A stretch of DNA of 64,000 bases from Pohlia nutans (Eukaryota; Streptophyta; Bryopsida; Bryales; Mniaceae). The translations under genes and the position numbers were made by a program. Shown here piece by piece: positions 50,470-61,660 of this stretch. The notes beneath the pieces are model-generated. The model was not told the origin of the DNA. It saw nothing but the letters and a program-made list of their open reading frames with translations, and made no database searches. Location of the stretch: assembly GCA_022496805.1 (NCBI GenBank), contig CM040090.1, positions 4,830,001 through 4,894,000 on the forward strand. The letters are read 5' to 3'. How positions within the stretch are numbered: the first letter of the stretch is position 1; every line of letters begins with the position of its first letter.

Positions 50470-51570
50470 TCATAAAGCCCGGGGGGCAGCCTGGGGGTAT
50501 ATCGGTGGAGCACAGCAATTGTGCTGCCATGCCCACCATGTGGCACTGGTCACCCCTTTCCTCTAATCTCTCATCAGAGCCTGAGATTCTTGCGGGTAAG
50601 TAGTGGCCGATTGATTCAAAAATCACTACAAAGAAAGAAAGAACTCACACGCGTCAGCCCCTGTTGAAAATAAGATTCCCTTCACGCCCAACCACGCCTC
50701 ACGCAATTTCCTTGACAAAGAACCCACTCAAGAGCCACGCGCCGCCTCGCAGCACAGCAAGGCGAAGAAAGCTCCAGTGGAAGAATCGGCGCAAACCCAA
50801 AGCGCAGTCGAAGGAAGGGAAGCGTGCGAGCGAGGAAGCGAGTGAGGGAAAAGAGAGAACGATGAGGAGCGAGAGGTAAGAAGCCCAACTGAGGGGGAGC
50901 GGGCGGGATGGGGATGAGGCATAACTTGGTCTGTGCAGGAGAAAGGGCCACGTCTTCGGCGGGCAGCTGCAACATGTGGTGCAAGGAAAAGCAACTGTAG
51001 ACGGACGAGCCTCGCCTCCCAGCTAGCCAGGCAGGGTGGGAAACCGTGGGAAGAGTTACAAAAGAATTGGTGGGCGCGGGGGATTTGGCAGTTGTGATTC
51101 AAGTGGTGGAGAATCCCATGTCCCCCGGAGGAATTGGTGAGGCTGGCGTGCGTGCGAGGCTGCGAGCGAGCAAGCGTGCAGCTGGTTGGATTGCTGGTGT
51201 GGTCATGTCCCGGAAAGCATCGGTGATCGCATGGGTGGCGATGCTGGCAGTGGTAGAAACTAAGCGAGAGGCGCTGCTCGCCACACAAGGCTGGCTGGAT
51301 ATGCGCCACATGATCCTCCCCGTCCACAGCGTGACTGTCCTCCGCCACACCTGCTTCCTTGCCCAGTCTCTTCCCCTTCCGGTCATGATCACTAACTTAC
51401 GTTAGGAGCCCCCAGGCCCTGGGCACCCCACCCCACCCACTCCTGTACCGGTATTCTTGTACTGTACTGTTCAGTACAGTATCCGGTCATTAAGATACTT
51501 GACTTTCTACTGCGCGACTCAGAGCATCTCCACTCGTACACTCTGGAAATGACTAGCTGAAATTTTTCAT
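50470..51570. promoter_or_regulatory. GC-rich block upstream of DET1
   Basis: About 1 kb of high-GC DNA between DET1 and repeats, likely its promoter and leader, possibly bidirectional. A potential + strand splice pair (GTAAGAAG at 50876, TGCAG at 50935-50939) and long frames on both strands (to 206 codons, not starting with ATG) occur, but neither matches a family and both reflect GC bias. GAGCATCTCCA at 51523 resembles a Tourist-type end. Confidence 0.4.
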
Positions 51571-51981
51571 TTAACCCTTAAAGGATGTTGGGGTGTTTTA
51601 TACGCGGGTAGTATCAACATACAGATGATGCTAAGGGGTGTAAAAGAGTGAATTTGGAGGGGAGATTTTTTGAGGAGGTGCATATCCATGCAGTGTGCAT
51701 ATGGTGATTTTCAAGAGCATTTCCATCAGTTGTGGGATCATAAAACAATTACGTATTTTTCCAGTATATGACTCAAAATACGTAGAAAACGCCCTTTGAG
51801 TAGTCATATCTTTTTTTCCGCGTCACATATTATTGAATAAAAAAAAATCATATTTAGTTCCCATTCCAAGCTCCATGTTTCATATTTGCAAATTTTATCA
51901 ATATCATAGTCTTCTTGGTGAAATACCATCTGGAAGAACACTTGCAACCCTTTTTGGCATGCAACATCCTTTAGGGGTTAA
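51571..51981. mobile_element. TTAA-flanked MITE (411 bp)
   Basis: TTAA-CCCTTAAAGGATGTTG and AACATCCTTTAGGGG-TTAA. Its right TTAA overlaps the left TA of the next element. Confidence 0.85.
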
Positions 51982-52352
51982 GGTCGAGGCACCTAAAACC
52001 GACCATGTACACAAAACCAATCACCCTAGATTATTGCATAATTTTTAAATTTTCAACGGGAATATGTATCTCATTTGTACATTAGAGCATGTGATCGGTT
52101 TTTAGTAAACCTACAAGTTATTTGGGTTGGTGTTTCTATTATCATATTATCATATTATCATTATTGTTATCATAAACCTACAACTTTCACTTTGAAAGTT
52201 TGTACTTACTCAAATAATTATCAAAAAAATTAAATTAAATATGAAAACTTCTTAATTTCTTATTGCTAAAAGAGGAAAATACTCAAAATATTGATTCATC
52301 TATCCCATGTATAGTGCATGTCTTAATTGATCGGTTTTAGGTGCCTCCACCT
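51981..52352. mobile_element. AGGT-family MITE (372 bp)
   Basis: Ends AGGTCGAGGCACCTAAAACC and GGTTTTAGGTGCCTCCACCT, flanked by TA at 51979-51980 and 52353-52354. Confidence 0.85.
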
Positions 52353-52480
52353 TACATTTGAAGAGCCCTTGCACTTACACTTTCCCGAGCACTTTCCCAC
52401 CCTTGCACCCCCCCCCCACACACATCAAAGTGCACATCAAATAGTCCATGGACCAATCACAAGTAGAATGTGGGATCTAG

Positions 52481-52647
52481 TTTTTATATATTCTCGAAAG
52501 GGGAGAGTACCGATAGTTTTGTATCAATGACCCTTTGTCCAGTGGACACTAGTTCATTGTGAAAACAAATAGACACTTTATTCACGCCGGCCCTGAAAGG
52601 GGTCCGGAGTTTTTATCTATTTATCTATTTATCTATCTATCTTTATG
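52481..52647 (+). mobile_element. SINE-like repeat, copy 2, with target duplication
   Basis: Flanked by exact GGGATCTAG direct repeats (52472-52480 and 52648-52656). Body contains CCCTTTGTCCAGTGGACAC and GACACTTTATTCACGCC and ends in a TATC/TATT tail. Long flanking duplication plus a simple-repeat tail fits LINE-driven retroposition. No clear tRNA promoter boxes. Confidence 0.7.
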
Positions 52648-52667
52648 GGGATCTAGTCAACTCACTA

Positions 52668-52884
52668 CACTAAATAGGTAGATTAGTGTTAGATACACTA
52701 ATTTACATAAACATGTTGTAAGTTTATACTGTTGACCAATGTTTTTACCCTCTATATTGGACAAGATGGGGATCTTTCAATAGTATTGGAATCAATGTCT
52801 TTGGTAATTTTTTTGTCGAGGGTAAAAATCTATAATATATTTACAAATCTTATAATTATCTAACACTAATCTACCTATTTAGTG
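52668..52884. mobile_element. Mariner-type MITE, copy 2 (217 bp)
   Basis: Ends CACTAAATAGGTAGATTAGT and complement, flanked by TA at 52666-52667 and 52885-52886. Nearly identical to 32553-32767. Confidence 0.92.
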
Positions 52885-53014
52885 TAGTGATTTGAAGAGC
52901 CATTTCTTAATCCGCTAGGATTGAGAGTTAAGAGGCATTTTTTAAGGGCCCTTGGCATTTCTTATATATTTCTCGAGTGTGAGAGACTCTTGGAGGGCAA
53001 CGGTGGAGCCGCTC

Positions 53015-53344
53015 TTAGAATTGCACATTACCAAAAAAACAAATTAGGCCTCCAAAAGGCTGCGAACTCAACCAAACTACCATACAAAATAATAATATAA
53101 TGATATTTCAAATTATTAAAAATACTAAAAATAAATAAATCATACACAAAAAAATAATTAAAGTTTCAGTTTGACGTAGCCGGAAATGGTGCTACATCAA
53201 ATTGTACTTTTTAGTATAATGTGATAAAAGTTTTTTATTTTTATTTTTGTTTTTATAATATTATTTTATTATTTTTGCATGGCAGTTTTGCTAAATGAGC
53301 AAACTTTTGGAGGCCGATATTTTTCAAAAAATTACATGGTATAA
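53015..53344. other. AT-rich inverted segment
   Basis: TTGGAGGCC at about 53307 is the complement of GGCCTCCAAAAG near 53047, and both sides contain runs of A/T, so this stretch can fold; not resolved further. Confidence 0.35.
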
Positions 53345-53773
53345 GAGCATTCTCACCATTTCTTTGTACAACTTACTCAACGAATGAGATTTGAAGGGCT
53401 CATGAGGCACCTTGAAGCGCGGTTAGTTTTCGGTCCCCCACTCGGTTCAACTCTTTGGAGACCCTCAACAATTCTAAATCCGAGCAAGTTCCCTTCAAAA
53501 TATGAGATGGCGCCGTGGCATTGGTTCAAATGATGGGATGGCCCATATAGATGGCGGATCACGATTTAATACCGGATCACGACAATGGAGGATCCCGCAT
53601 GTAGCGCACAAACTGAAAGGAAGGATGACTGCTACCATGGCGACGAAAGCCAACTTTTGAATAGTTCATAGCTATGGAGCCCTTAAAAAGGTATTGCGGT
53701 GGGGAACATAACTGTGCCCATGCTCTAAATTTGGCTTGCAAGCCAACGGTATAGAGAACCGGTGGCCATGCTC
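53345..53773. mobile_element. Tourist-like MITE (429 bp) with TAA duplication
   Basis: Ends GAGCATTCTCACC and GGTGGCCATGCTC, flanked by TAA at 53342-53344 and 53774-53776. Same termini as 63385-63696, different interior. Confidence 0.85.
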
Positions 53774-54735
53774 TAAGCATATTCCATTTGCTCCACTAAT
53801 ATCACTCATTTAGACTCTAAAATAGTAACTAAGCCACTCACAAGTCACCACACATAGATTATACAATCATGCATGATGTGCAATTAAGAAGGGAAGATAC
53901 ACTAGTTTGTGGTTCTGAGGACTTTTTATATAGCTAGGAGATTTACAAAGCTCAAGGTGATTTTGTATCAACTTTTCATTCATTATTCGGAGGACAATGC
54001 CTTTTTAGAATGTTGGTGGAGATGCGTTTAGGTTGCTACTATGAACTCATGTAAACCCATAGAAACTTGACGATCATTCGGAGGAGTTACTGCCAAAGAT
54101 TTTTTCTCAATATTTGTAGGTAGTGCAAATCGCGATCTTCACTGAAATGGTGTAGTTGCTTACATCTATAATCTTGAAGAAACATAGATTATATATGATT
54201 TATTCATCCAAAAACAAGTGCATTCATCCAAAATGTAGTCATGGTATTACCTTTGCATTACACCTTTTTAATGATTTTGACATTATTTTCTTGTGACATT
54301 TCAATAGTCAATTTTTCAACAATATATTTTTTATAGAAATTCAGCAATAAATCAACCCCAAAAAAGTACAATGGTCTCTACAAGGAATGATTTTAGGCAA
54401 CTCGTTGAAATTTGTGAGGTGGCATGTGAAGAATGAAATTCAATGCTACTACTTTTCACTCTTCACATGCTAAGTACTTCCTAATCTTCAAAGAGTTTAT
54501 TAAATTCACCCATTTAGTGAGTCCGACCTCTATTGAAACTAAATCCAAAGGACTAAGAACCCATGGTCTTAAAACGACAAATTCAATTGATCATATTGTG
54601 AAAACTATAATTCAGATGGGCCAAATTTTATATCACCAGAATTAGTGAAGAAAATTGCATGTGGTGGTCAAAAAAAAAAAAAAAAAAAAAACCCCTTGAA
54701 AAAAACAAAGTTTACATATGCCCTACTCAAAACTG
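53774..54735. other. Intergenic; single ~160-bp repeat unit at the right
   Basis: 54545-54735 is an inverted relative of the CRAL-TRIO intron 1 units (ACAAATTCAATTGATCATAT, CCCTACTCAAAAC) with a poly-A run at 54670. The rest is unassigned. Confidence 0.45.
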
Positions 54736-55285
54736 TTAACCCCTAAACGCTCAAACGACCATTTTCTGGTCGTTGCCCAAATTTTACGGGCTGTCCGGAT
54801 CAAAAAAATATTTTTTTGAGAAAATGAAAAATATTTTAAAATACTACATCAAGTCTACTTTCCAACCCAATTTGAATTATGTCAATCCAAGTTAAACTCC
54901 ACCTGGAAGAAATTTTCAAAGTTGATCACCTCAACATTGTCCTAGTGTTATAAAATTTGCTATTTGTGGAAACTAATGATGTTCCCTCCAACATTTCTCT
55001 TGCTTTTTTGAAGTTTACAATGGATAAACAAACTTTAAGCAATCATGATAAATTTTAAACTCTAAAAGTGAAAATTATAATTTTTACAAATTTTCAAAGG
55101 TTAATGCTTTTAAGTTCATTATAAAAAGATTTAAAGTTATTTTTGGAAATTTGACCATACCGATAATTTGTAGAGATGATGTCCTATATTTTTTCTATTG
55201 AACTAAACTTCGTCAAACATAAGGAAGGCATATATTATAACACATCTTTGTAATGTCCAATACCCCTCGGGCTTTTAGGGGTTAA
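54736..55285. mobile_element. TTAA-flanked MITE (550 bp)
   Basis: TTAA-CCCCTAAACGC and GCTTTTAGGGG-TTAA. Interior AT-rich and non-coding. Confidence 0.8.
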
Positions 55286-55324
55286 AAAGAAGACATGAGG
55301 TCCAATGCAGGGATTAAAGTTGTC

Positions 55325-55435
55325 AAATAAATAGATGGAAACTCGAGTTCTCTTTTGAAGCTAATGTGAATAAAGTGTTTGTTTGTAATGTCAATGACCC
55401 AGTGTCCACCGGACAAAGGGTCATTGAAATAAAAC
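55325..55435 (-). mobile_element. SINE-like repeat, copy 3
   Basis: Reverse-strand match to copies 1 and 2 (TGACCCTTTGTCCGGTGGAC, AACACTTTATTCAC) with an ATCTATTTATTT tail. Confidence 0.6.
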
Positions 55436-56069
55436 TACACTCCTCTACTGAGAATACAATAGACACATTATCGAGCACATTATTGAACAATAACAATAAC
55501 CTAGTAATAGACAATAACCTTGAATGGGCGGTTAGTATTAAAGTTGTCAATTTAAACATGCCTCTTTGAATTAAGATCATTGAAAATGTCATAGAAAAAA
55601 TAGAGATGTATTAGCTTTCTAATGCAGTTTGTGGTTTTTGATTTCATAAATCTAATTTAATAGTATAATTGTGCATTAATTTTTCATTGTGGTTGTTACA
55701 GAAAATGGAACTACAAATTCCAACATAAATTCAGAGAAGATTCTTGGATTTTATGATTGATTACTGCAGTGGAAGCGAACATTCATACAAGTTTGCGATG
55801 ACATATATTGGTTTTTTATTTATTTTTATTTTGTACAAGTGAAACAATTTTATTTCACTGCAAAAGGGAAAACAACAGCCAAGCAGGAAACCTGCTGGTC
55901 ACAAAACTGAAGACATGTATTGATTGCAATATTTGTAACACATTTTCACTTCAACACTAATTTGTCATAGTTATAGACACATGCACGCGGTAGGAGTAGT
56001 GTGATGAATGAGGGCATGTAAATTACAATAGAGTTAACCGAAAAGAGTGTTTCAAAGTGGAAAGAAAAT
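55436..56069. other. Intergenic
   Basis: Unassigned AT-rich DNA; one end of the GAGTTA family (GAGTTAACCGAAAAG) at 56032. Confidence 0.35.
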
Positions 56070-56302
56070 TTAACCCCTAAACGTTAGAACGTGCCTTTGT
56101 GGCCAATAGAATACGTTGTAATTTGGATGTATTTGGAATGAATCGACACATTTAATGGGTTTGAGTTCAAAAAAGAAATTGGAATTTAGATCAATGCAAT
56201 TCTAGTGAGTTACTAAAATCCCAATTTAAAGTTTTTTACTGATAGCAAATCCCAATTATACGTCAACGAATATACTATCCACATGGGACGTTTAGGGGTT
56301 AA
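56070..56302. mobile_element. TTAA-flanked MITE (233 bp)
   Basis: TTAA-CCCCTAAACG and GGGACGTTTAGGGG-TTAA; same length and blocks as 37389-37621. Confidence 0.88.
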
Positions 56303-56384
56303 GCTCACCTTAGATTTGTTTTGAGTTCAAAAAGACTGCAAAATTAATCTCTGGAATATTTTTAAGCAAAGCTTTGCACCACCA

Positions 56385-56470
56385 TGAGGTGTGAAACTCG
56401 TGACCTCCCCAATGCTAAAGAAGGATTCTCACACGCTCCTTCAAGCCAAGAGCGCCAACCATGAAAACTA
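56385..56470 (-). mobile_element. tRNA-related SINE fragment
   Basis: On the - strand, TTGGCTTGAAGGAGCG (box A-like) then GGAGGTCACGAGTTTCACAC (box B-like), the same layout as 14640-14765. Degenerate and not a functional tRNA. Confidence 0.35.
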
Positions 56471-56706
56471 CTCACCAAAAATGATTGTCAAAAAATATAA
56501 TTATAGGAAGAGAACTCCACTTCAACTCTGCTTGAAAAGCAGATCTGATTGTGAATAACTCAAATGTACCTTTTTATTTTTTTGCCAATTTAAAAAAAAG
56601 GCATTAAATTGTAATGGGAATCTTTATACACTTCACAAGTTCTGCATGATTCCATATCAATATCTCCAACTTTATTATTGCGTCTAAATGAAGCACATTT
56701 CTCATA

Positions 56707-56765
56707 ATGAAAATATATATATGTATGTATGTATGTATATGTATGTATGTGTGTATGTATGTATC
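56707..56765. repeat. (ATGT)n microsatellite
   Basis: Imperfect run of ATGT/ATGTGT units in AT-rich DNA. Confidence 0.9.
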
Positions 56766-56848
56766 ACTATGATACGTATTGTATTAACCGACTTTCGAAG
56801 ATTGTCTGCCTGCAGCTTTTGGAGTGAGGCGAGAAACGAGGTCACATT

Positions 56849-57205
56849 GGGGTTATCCATAAACTAAAGGTTTGAGTGGGCCTTGGTTTGACTAAAATTT
56901 GAAGAAACTAAAACTATTGAGAGAAGTTTTAGGAAGTCAAAAGAATAGGTGAGTGGGGACGGTCTTGGTATATATAGCGAGAATCTATTGTCAGAAAAGG
57001 GGTTAGCAATCACCTTCTTTATGTGTGAAGGTGAATAATAAAAACTTGGGTGAGAAGTTTTTTAGCACCGATTTTGGTGCTTTCAAAGTTTGCATCCACA
57101 ATTTTTTTTAGTGCCCGACACATGTTCATTTTTGAGGATTAATATCACTATTTACTCAAATTGTGGTCCACTCACCCACTTTTGAGGGACTTTACAGATA
57201 ACTAT
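56849..57205. mobile_element. GAGTTA-type MITE, inverted copy
   Basis: Reverse of 63707-64000 (GGGACTTTACAGATAACT, GTGCCCGACACATGTTC, TATATATAGCGAGAATC). The left terminus reads GGTTATCCATAAAC. Confidence 0.75.
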
Positions 57206-57220
57206 ATTGTTATTGTTGTA

Positions 57221-57616
57221 TGGCTGGTTGTCCTAAAACCACCAACTTAAGCAATCTAGCCTATTTTTGGCAGTGCTAGATTCGGAAAAAAATGACCCCA
57301 TTCGAAATAGGTTTTGATGAGGATTGCAAAAATTTGCAACATCTACTTCACATTTGTCAATTTTGTACAAAATTCCAAAGTGGAAAGTAACATATGACCC
57401 ATACATGACATACCAATTTCCTAAGTTCACACTTTGTTGTTCCTGATTCCGCTCATGAGCTAACCCAAAACCACCAACTACTTCTTTGCAATGCTTGGCA
57501 TGCCATTGGTCTACTTGAATAGTGAAATCGGTGGTTTTGAGTCTCAACTGTGGTGGCCCCAATAAAGTTCTACATGTCTTAATTGGGGGAGGTGGTAGTT
57601 TAAGGACATCCTACCT
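57221..57616. mobile_element. AGGT-family MITE (396 bp)
   Basis: Left end decayed (TGGCTGGTTGTCCTAAAACC after TA), right end GGACATCCTACCT before TA. Shares its interior with 24316-24724 and 43143-43961. Confidence 0.75.
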
Positions 57617-57630
57617 TACTAAGTTAACCT

Positions 57631-59185
57631 TTAACCCCTAAACGTACCAAGGTGTCCCTGGAATTGAAAATTTGAGAAAAATCATCAGAAAGTATTGTAT
57701 AAAAGAATATTTTGGAATTGATATATAAATGAAAGTTCTACAGTTTGAATTTTAGATTCCATTCGTACAATTCAATTCTCTGATACTATCACCAATATTT
57801 AATCATAAAATTTGAAAGTGTTTAATTATGAAATTTAACCCCAAAAGGCCCAAGGTGTTTTGGGACCTCCAAAACCAAAAACTGCGATTTTTGAGCACCT
57901 TGTGGAAGTTGATGTATGTTTCAATATGTTTTAACTTTTTTTGTACTTCCAACCGTAAGATCTTCAACCCAACTACTTGCACTAACACCATGTTAAATTT
58001 CAACCGTTGGATCTTTACCATTTGTGAGTTTATAACATTCAAAGTTGATTCAAAAGTTTTTTTGGGCTTTACCCAAAAGGCATAGTCTAAATGGTGCAAA
58101 GGGGGACTTGATGATTATTACCCCCAAACATTTTGCTCATATTTTTTCCATGTAGGTAACTAAGTTAGGCACCTCCATGCAAAATTTTAGAGACTCATTA
58201 TGCTTTTTTGGCCTTCATGCAAATTATTTTCCAGAAGAAGGTTCAAAAACCACAATATGGTAAAACTTGAATAACGTTAAAGATTTTTGGTTTAGTAAAA
58301 AAGTGAACGGTGAAAGTTACATCTATGAGTTTGTGAATTTTAGAAAAAAAAAAAATCGAAAAATTCCTAAATCTCAAATTTTGACAATTTTTGAAAGAAA
58401 AAAATGTAAAATTACAAAAAACTTTGAAGCTTGCTCTTGTAAATTTTGAAGGCTGCCCATGTAAAATTGTTAAAACTTTCAACTTGGATTTTTCTTAAAT
58501 GTGTGTAGTAGTATTATTATAAAAAAAATTCCAAATGTTTTTTTCAAAAAAACACTAATTTTTTTTATTTTTTTTTGCTGCCCCAGTTGGGCTTGAAAAC
58601 AAAATTTTGCATAATAAAATTCTAAAACTTGAATTTGGCTGCCCAAATTTTACCACATATAGTATGTATGTATTACCACACCCACACCAAAGTTTAACCC
58701 AAAATACTAAAGTTAAACCCGTCATCTAGGCTGCCCGAAACAGCAAAAAGCCATTTTGGCTTTTAAGGGCCTTTAGGGGTTAAAAGTTAAAATTAAAAAT
58801 TCCTTTTATTTTTTATTTCAAACAAAATTTTAATGTTTTTTTAGTAAAATATGTTGGAATGAGTTTGAAATGAGATACTCTTAAACGTGGTGATTCTTTG
58901 AAATTTTTGTGTTTCGTAAATCTATAACCTCATATTTGCAAGACCACTTTTGAACTACGTCAACGCAATTTTGGCTTAGTCAATGACTTGACATACTTCT
59001 ACATTTGTAGTCTAAAAAAAATGTGTAATCAAGTATGACTAAATCCAACCGTTAGATAAGACAACAACTTGGTAGGGAATCTCCAAAAAATTGGATGACT
59101 TTCATCCAAGCATTGATGAGAACTTGAGAAGGGTTTGAATCTGTTAGTTGTTCAGTTTCTGGACGTTGTGACATTTAGGGGTTAA
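57631..59185. mobile_element. TTAA-flanked element containing a nested TTAA element
   Basis: TTAA-CCCCTAAACGTACC at the left and GACATTTAGGGG-TTAA at the right. The right flank (GGATGACTTTCATCCAAG, CAGTTTCTGGACG) matches 27580-27896 in reverse. Confidence 0.7.
57835..58783. mobile_element. Nested TTAA-flanked element (949 bp)
   Basis: TTAA-CCCCAAAAGGCCC and GGGCCTTTAGGGG-TTAA, inside the preceding element. AT-rich, no gene. Confidence 0.75.
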
Positions 59186-59402
59186 AGGTCTAGAGAGCCC
59201 TTTCCGAACAATATTATACATCAATATGCCATTGTATTTGGCATAGTTCCACTCTTTCTATGAGTTTAAGATTAAAAGAGTAGTTAAAATTCATGTCGAC
59301 ATGATTTAATGAGCTATTGGGATCTTAATTTGGAACTTTTTATTTACAACAAATGTCAAATATACGCCAACGTATCTACTATCCCCATCAACTCTTTAAA
59401 CG
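59186..59402. mobile_element. Partial copy of the 233-bp TTAA MITE family
   Basis: The ACGCCAACGTATCTACTATC block near 59363 and preceding sequence match the right half of 56070-56302. The left end is missing. Confidence 0.5.
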
Positions 59403-59931
59403 TTAACCCTTTGAGGCGCCTCCATCCACATAATGGACGATGAACAAATTCAATCTATTCTCTTAACTACATATATAGACAATTTTCATCCATCCAAGTT
59501 TGTTTTGGTTCTTGTGCTAGTTGACTATCATTTGTTGGCTAAGGATCTTCAAAATATGATATTATTATTTTTTGAAAAACAACATAATTGGTTTATGACA
59601 AGTTTTATTCTTAGTTCAAAAGTGAGATCTTAAACATGGTTTTCCAAAATAAATGAAATCAAAGAATGAAAACCATACCATCTTGTACTGCATGTTATTC
59701 CAATTTCATTACATTTAAAAAAAATTGTATTAATTTGGGATTAATAGTTGAATTTTAAGAGAACACCTTGAAAATTTTATTAAAAAATATAATGAATCCA
59801 ACCGTACATATGCAATCTTCACATTGACATTTACAGCTTTGCTTTGTATATCAACTCCATTTTTGTTTTTCATCAAACTTTTTATAATGAATTTTTGAAA
59901 ATAACGTTGGATCGGGACGTTAAAGGGTTAA
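59403..59931. mobile_element. TTAA-flanked MITE (529 bp)
   Basis: TTAA-CCCTTTGAGGCGCC and GGGACGTTAAAGGG-TTAA. Close relative of the next copy. Confidence 0.85.
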
Positions 59932-60311
59932 GTTGTTGAATTGTGATGTTCAAATTGATCATGCATAGGGTATTTTTTTGGGTGAAATATTGCCAGATTG
60001 CTCCGAAAAAAAATTGGTTTAAAAGTGGTAAAAAACCATGAAGCTTTTCACCATAAAACGTCAAATAAAAAATAAAAAAATCTTGGATGAAATCGCAAAA
60101 TTGCAGATGAATATAATACAAATTTATATGTGATATTTTCTATTCAATATGTGGATAAATGTTGAAATATAGAACACCACTGTAACATTTTATATTGCCA
60201 CTTTGGCACTTCGTGAAAAATGAAAAAGAATGCCCATATCATGCGTGTTCAAGATTGTTGATAGAGAATATATTGTTGAACATGCAATCAGGGCAACAAT
60301 GTTTTGGCAAT

Positions 60312-60859
60312 TTAACCCTCTAACACACCTGCGTTCATATAATGGACGACAAATAGATTGGAACCTTTCTCTTGAATACATCTTGTACAATTTTTCATTC
60401 ATCCAAATTTCTCTTAGTTCTTGTGCTAGTTGACTATCATTTGTACACTATGGATCTTCAAGATAAGATATTGCAATTTTTTGAAAAACAAAACAATTGG
60501 TTTATGTCAAGCTTTACTCTTAGTTCATAATGTGAGACCTTAAACATAATTTTCCAAAATAAGTAGAATCAAATAATGAAAATCATACTATCTCTAAATG
60601 CATGTTATTCCAATTTCATTACAATATTTTTATTTTATTTGTGTTAAGTTGGGTTTTTTTAATTGAATTTCAAGAGAAAATCTTGCAAAAGTAATAAAAA
60701 AATATTAATAAAAAACAATATAAATCCAACTGTACAAATGTGATTTTCACATTGACATTTACAACGTAGCTTTGTGCATCAACTCCATTCTTGTTTTTCA
60801 TCAAACATACTATAACCAATCTTTGAAAACAATGTTGTATCGGGACGTTAAAGGGTTAC
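60312..60859. mobile_element. TTAA-flanked MITE (548 bp)
   Basis: TTAA-CCCTCTAACACACC and GGGACGTTAAAGGG-TTAC, the right TTAA having one substitution. Shares TAATGGACGA and TGCTAGTTGACTATCATTTG with 59403-59931. Confidence 0.82.
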
Positions 60860-61093
60860 TGGTAAAGTGCTATTGGTATAAAAAATATATATTGCCTTAA
60901 AATGGACTATGGTCTAATGGTACTCGCATACGTAGCGGGATCATAAAAATTTCATTTTTTATTTAATCTAAATTATTTCTACCACATATCATACAAATAT
61001 TGCTCAAAACCATTGAAAAAGTCTAGGTGACATCAAAATAATTAAATTATATATGTGTCATAACTTGTACAAACTTGCTATGTGGATACAATA

Positions 61094-61660
61094 GAGTTAT
61101 CTATAAAGTCAAGAAAACATTCCACAAGAGGAAAGAGAAGGCACAATTGATCTTTTAGCTTGAAAAGTGGAAAAATGAGTTCTAGCTCTTTTTTTTTTAT
61201 CAATCACAAAGCACTGCGTCATTAATGAGGTTCGATACTTGAACCTCCTGAACCCCTAAACGTCTGAATGTGCCTTTGCGGCCAATAGAATACAACATAT
61301 TTTGGTTGTATTTGGAATGGATCCACACTTTTAATGGGTTTCAATTCAAAAAAGAAGTTAGAATTTAGATCAACGCAGTTATTGAGATTTGAATTTAGAT
61401 TTTCTTGTTGGTAGCAAATCCCAATCATATAACATCATATATACTATCCCTGTGGGACGTTAAGAGGTTAATGCAAGAGAAGCTCCCCAAACCTAGCTTG
61501 AGTTTCCATGGAGGAATCTCTACGTACCCCAACACCACCTTCATGTTCCCCCAAAAGGAGTGTGGTGGCTTGTGTGAGTTGGGGTCAGAAAAATTTATAT
61601 CAAAGGTCAAAAACTCCCTATTGTAGACTAGTTATCCTCTTCTAATTTTACAGATAACTC
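61094..61660. mobile_element. GAGTTA-type MITE carrying a nested TTAA MITE
   Basis: Ends GAGTTATCTATAAAGTC and TTTTACAGATAACTC, flanked by TA. The interior holds 61249-61471. Confidence 0.8.
61249..61471. mobile_element. TTAA-type MITE nested (about 223 bp)
   Basis: CCCCTAAACGTCTGAATGTG at the left (TTAA decayed to TGAA) and GGGACGTTAAGAGG-TTAA at the right; the 233-bp family. Confidence 0.75.

Larger units (their letters stand above)
52355..53014. mobile_element. Tourist-like MITE, interrupted by two insertions
   Basis: Flanks match the intact copy 63385-63696: GCCCTTGCACTTACAC and GGACCAATCACAAGTAGAAT at the left, then TCAACTCA, and at the right GGTGGAGCCGCTC before TTA (53015-53017). A SINE-like copy and then a mariner-type MITE are inserted in the middle; the left terminus is missing. 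Confidence 0.7.

Noticed and set aside
50728..51405. 206-codon - strand frame and 119-codon + strand frame in the GC-rich block
   Set aside because: Neither starts with ATG, they overlap antiparallel, and long frames are expected at this GC content.
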